Source: Palsa-504 sp003136255
GTDB lineage: Bacteria > Actinomycetota > Actinomycetes > Streptosporangiales > Streptosporangiaceae
Direction of reading: 5' to 3'
Length of the DNA: 63,163 nucleotides
Assembly: GCA_003136255.1 (NCBI GenBank)
Contig: PLDT01000092.1
Coordinates: forward strand, 1-63,163
The notes under the pieces are model-generated. The model was not told the origin of the DNA. It did not search any database and saw nothing but the letters and a program-made list of their open reading frames with translations. A program made the translations under genes and the position numbers. Numbering within the stretch: the first letter of the stretch is position 1; every line of letters begins with the position of its first letter. This document shows positions 60,793-63,163 of this stretch, one piece after another.

Positions 60793-61323
60793 CTAGATAC
60801 GCACCACGATCGTGTTGGCGGCACGGTCGTGCAGGCCGCGCAGGTCGCGGTCGGTCAGCAGCGGTGGGACCACGGTCAGCAGGATCGCCGTCCGTACCAG
60901 TGCCCAGCCGAAGCCGATCGGGCCGCCGCCGATACGGACCGCGCGGATGCCGACCAGCCGCTTGCCTACGGTGATCCCGCCCAGCGCGGTGAGGATGTAG
61001 ACCTCGACCGCGAAGACGGCGATCGTCCAGAACTGCGATTTGGTCAGCCAGTACGCGATCAGCATGCTGAGCAGCCAGTCGATGAACAATGCCACGACGC
61101 GGCGCGCCATGGTGGCCACCGACCCCGGGCCCCGCTCGGGCAAGCCGAACTGCTGGCCGGGGTAGGCCTCGGTCTTGCTCTTGGTCTTCTTCGAGGTGGC
61201 CTGGTTCGCGTCCGGGGCGGGGGCGGTCAACTGCGCGGTGCTGGTCTGCGCAGTGCGCGTCTGCGCGGGGCGAGCCGATCGGGCGGAGCTTCCGCCGGCG
61301 CGGTTAGGGGGCTTTCTGGCCAC
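60793..61323 (-). CDS. RDD family membrane protein
   Basis: Protein of 176 residues. A Ser/Thr/Ala-rich disordered N-terminus (about 1-60) precedes RRVVALFIDWLLSMLIAYWL (the RDD-type Arg and Asp), a second helix, the conserved GITVGKRLVGIRAVRI and a third hydrophobic segment ending in HDRAANTIVVRI. Function unknown; the gene is next to glnA in Streptomyces-like genomes. GTG 61323 (MARKPPNRAGG) was preferred to the frame start at 61374. Confidence 0.83.
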   Translation of the reverse strand: MARKPPNRAGGSSARSARPAQTRTAQTSTAQLTAPAPDANQATSKKTKSKTEAYPGQQFGLPERGPGSVATMARRVVALFIDWLLSMLIAYWLTKSQFWTIAVFAVEVYILTALGGITVGKRLVGIRAVRIGGGPIGFGWALVRTAILLTVVPPLLTDRDLRGLHDRAANTIVVRI

Positions 61324-61443
61324 CTCACCACGGTATCCGTTCTGCCCCGGGACGCGAGCAGCGGGCCGCGACACGAGCCCGTTCCGCCGGGTAACGGCCC
61401 CAGGAAGCGCGATAATAGCTGCGTTGAGCCAGGCCAGCTAGGC

Positions 61444-61481
61444 GTAACATCCGTGAAACACACCAGACACGGCGCGGAAAT
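61444..61481 (+). promoter_or_regulatory. GlnR-type box upstream of glnA
   Basis: GTAAC-ATCCGT-GAAAC-ACACCA-GACAC-GGCGCG-GAAAT. The first two half-sites match gTnAC-n6-GaAAC perfectly and the second pair matches with one mismatch each, with 6-base spacers throughout. It lies 70 bases before the glnA ATG and is the arrangement by which GlnR controls nitrogen genes in actinobacteria. Confidence 0.82.
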
Positions 61482-61550
61482 TGCTGGCCACTAGCGTCCC
61501 AATCGCGTGCCTTGGAGAACCAAGAGCTTGCCCTGAACCATGGAGGGTTG

Positions 61551-62975
<1,425 letters not shown>

Positions 62976-62995
62976 CGCCTAGACGGGCTGCTGAG

Positions 62996-63026
62996 CTGAG
63001 GGGCGCGTTACGGCGCGCCCCCTCAG
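62996..63026 (+). terminator. Hairpin terminator after glnA
   Basis: CTGAGGGGCGCG (62996-63007) pairs with CGCGCCCCCTCAG (63014-63026) with one bulged C around a loop of about 6 bases, 20 bases after the stop. GC-rich and without a T tract. From here to the end of the window no gene was recognised. Confidence 0.75.
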
Positions 63027-63163
63027 TCCGCGCAGAGTCCGCAGGAACCTCGAACTTCGAGTCGCCGCATCCCTTCGCACCGGCGCAGAACGCCCGGCCG
63101 CATAACGACGCCACCTTCAGCGCGAGCCCATCCCGGATGGCAGATCAGTCGGCCGGACTTCTC

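Noticed and set aside
62976..63163. Small minus-strand frame at the right end
   Set aside because: Arg/Ala-rich, overlaps the glnA terminator and lacks any family resemblance.

Overview
The window is a high-GC chromosomal scaffold from an actinobacterium, probably a soil or plant-associated member of the broad Streptosporangiales/Streptomyces-type lineages. The genus cannot be set from sequence alone. Lineage markers are an actinobacterial coproporphyrin ferrochelatase, a FolP2-type dihydropteroate synthase homologue, a CBS-containing GuaB1, Lsr2, a mycothiol-dependent maleylpyruvate-isomerase fold protein, DUF3145/DUF3349/DUF4191/DUF5998 proteins, and a glnA preceded by a GlnR-type box. It is a draft assembly: runs of N lie at 16912-16955, 19514-19515 and 35479-35480, each inside or at the end of a gene, so three loci are incomplete and two long apparent fusions are artefacts.

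Layout. 0-5 kb: 5' part of cpfC/hemH, an MFS exporter, a secreted lytic transglycosylase with an unusual N-terminal domain, an AlkZ-like winged-helix protein and a divergent TetR regulator. 5.2-8.1 kb: two secreted accessory proteins (beta-helix lipoprotein; lectin-fold plus esterase). 8.3-17.1 kb: divergent folP2/guaB1, then a leftward run of a molybdenum hydroxylase (large, small, FAD subunits), a HAD phosphatase, lnt and DUF3145. 17.2-21.6 kb: a serine hydrolase, a Clp-N/HTH regulator with a striking operator-promoter, a truncated aldo/keto reductase and a MarR-GNAT fusion. 21.7-26.9 kb: phosphate transporter cluster, an alkaline-phosphatase-family enzyme, DUF5998, cobS. 27-29.9 kb: AidB-like acyl-CoA dehydrogenase, alpha/beta hydrolase, lsr2. 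29.9-32.5 kb: gene-poor stretch with a stand-alone LigD phosphoesterase domain and an RHS remnant. 32.5-42.1 kb: secreted propeller-like protein, peptidase E, a broken ABC exporter with a two-component system, a ChrB-like protein and two GT-C membrane glycosyltransferases. 42.3-63 kb: the conserved backbone pepA-lpdA-sucB-TIGR01777 ... lipB-lipA-DUF4191-RDD-glnA, interrupted by a 7.5 kb block (class A beta-lactamase-like protein, MazF-type toxin-antitoxin, GT2 synthase, intradiol dioxygenase, ECF41 sigma factor and its epimerase).

How the genes work together. LipB and LipA make and attach lipoyl groups, SucB carries lipoyl and LpdA reoxidises it, so one 16 kb region holds the lipoate supply and its user. 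GlnA closes the region under probable GlnR control. The most self-contained regulatory unit is the ECF41 operon: epimerase, sigma factor and dioxygenase genes overlap in series behind a promoter that reads as TGTCACG-N16-CGTC, the kind an ECF41 sigma factor would recognise itself. A second is the Clp-N/HTH gene, whose two palindromes cover the -35 and -10 elements of a promoter placed so that transcription would start at the ATG. No CRISPR array, rRNA, tRNA, prophage or intact insertion sequence was recognised.
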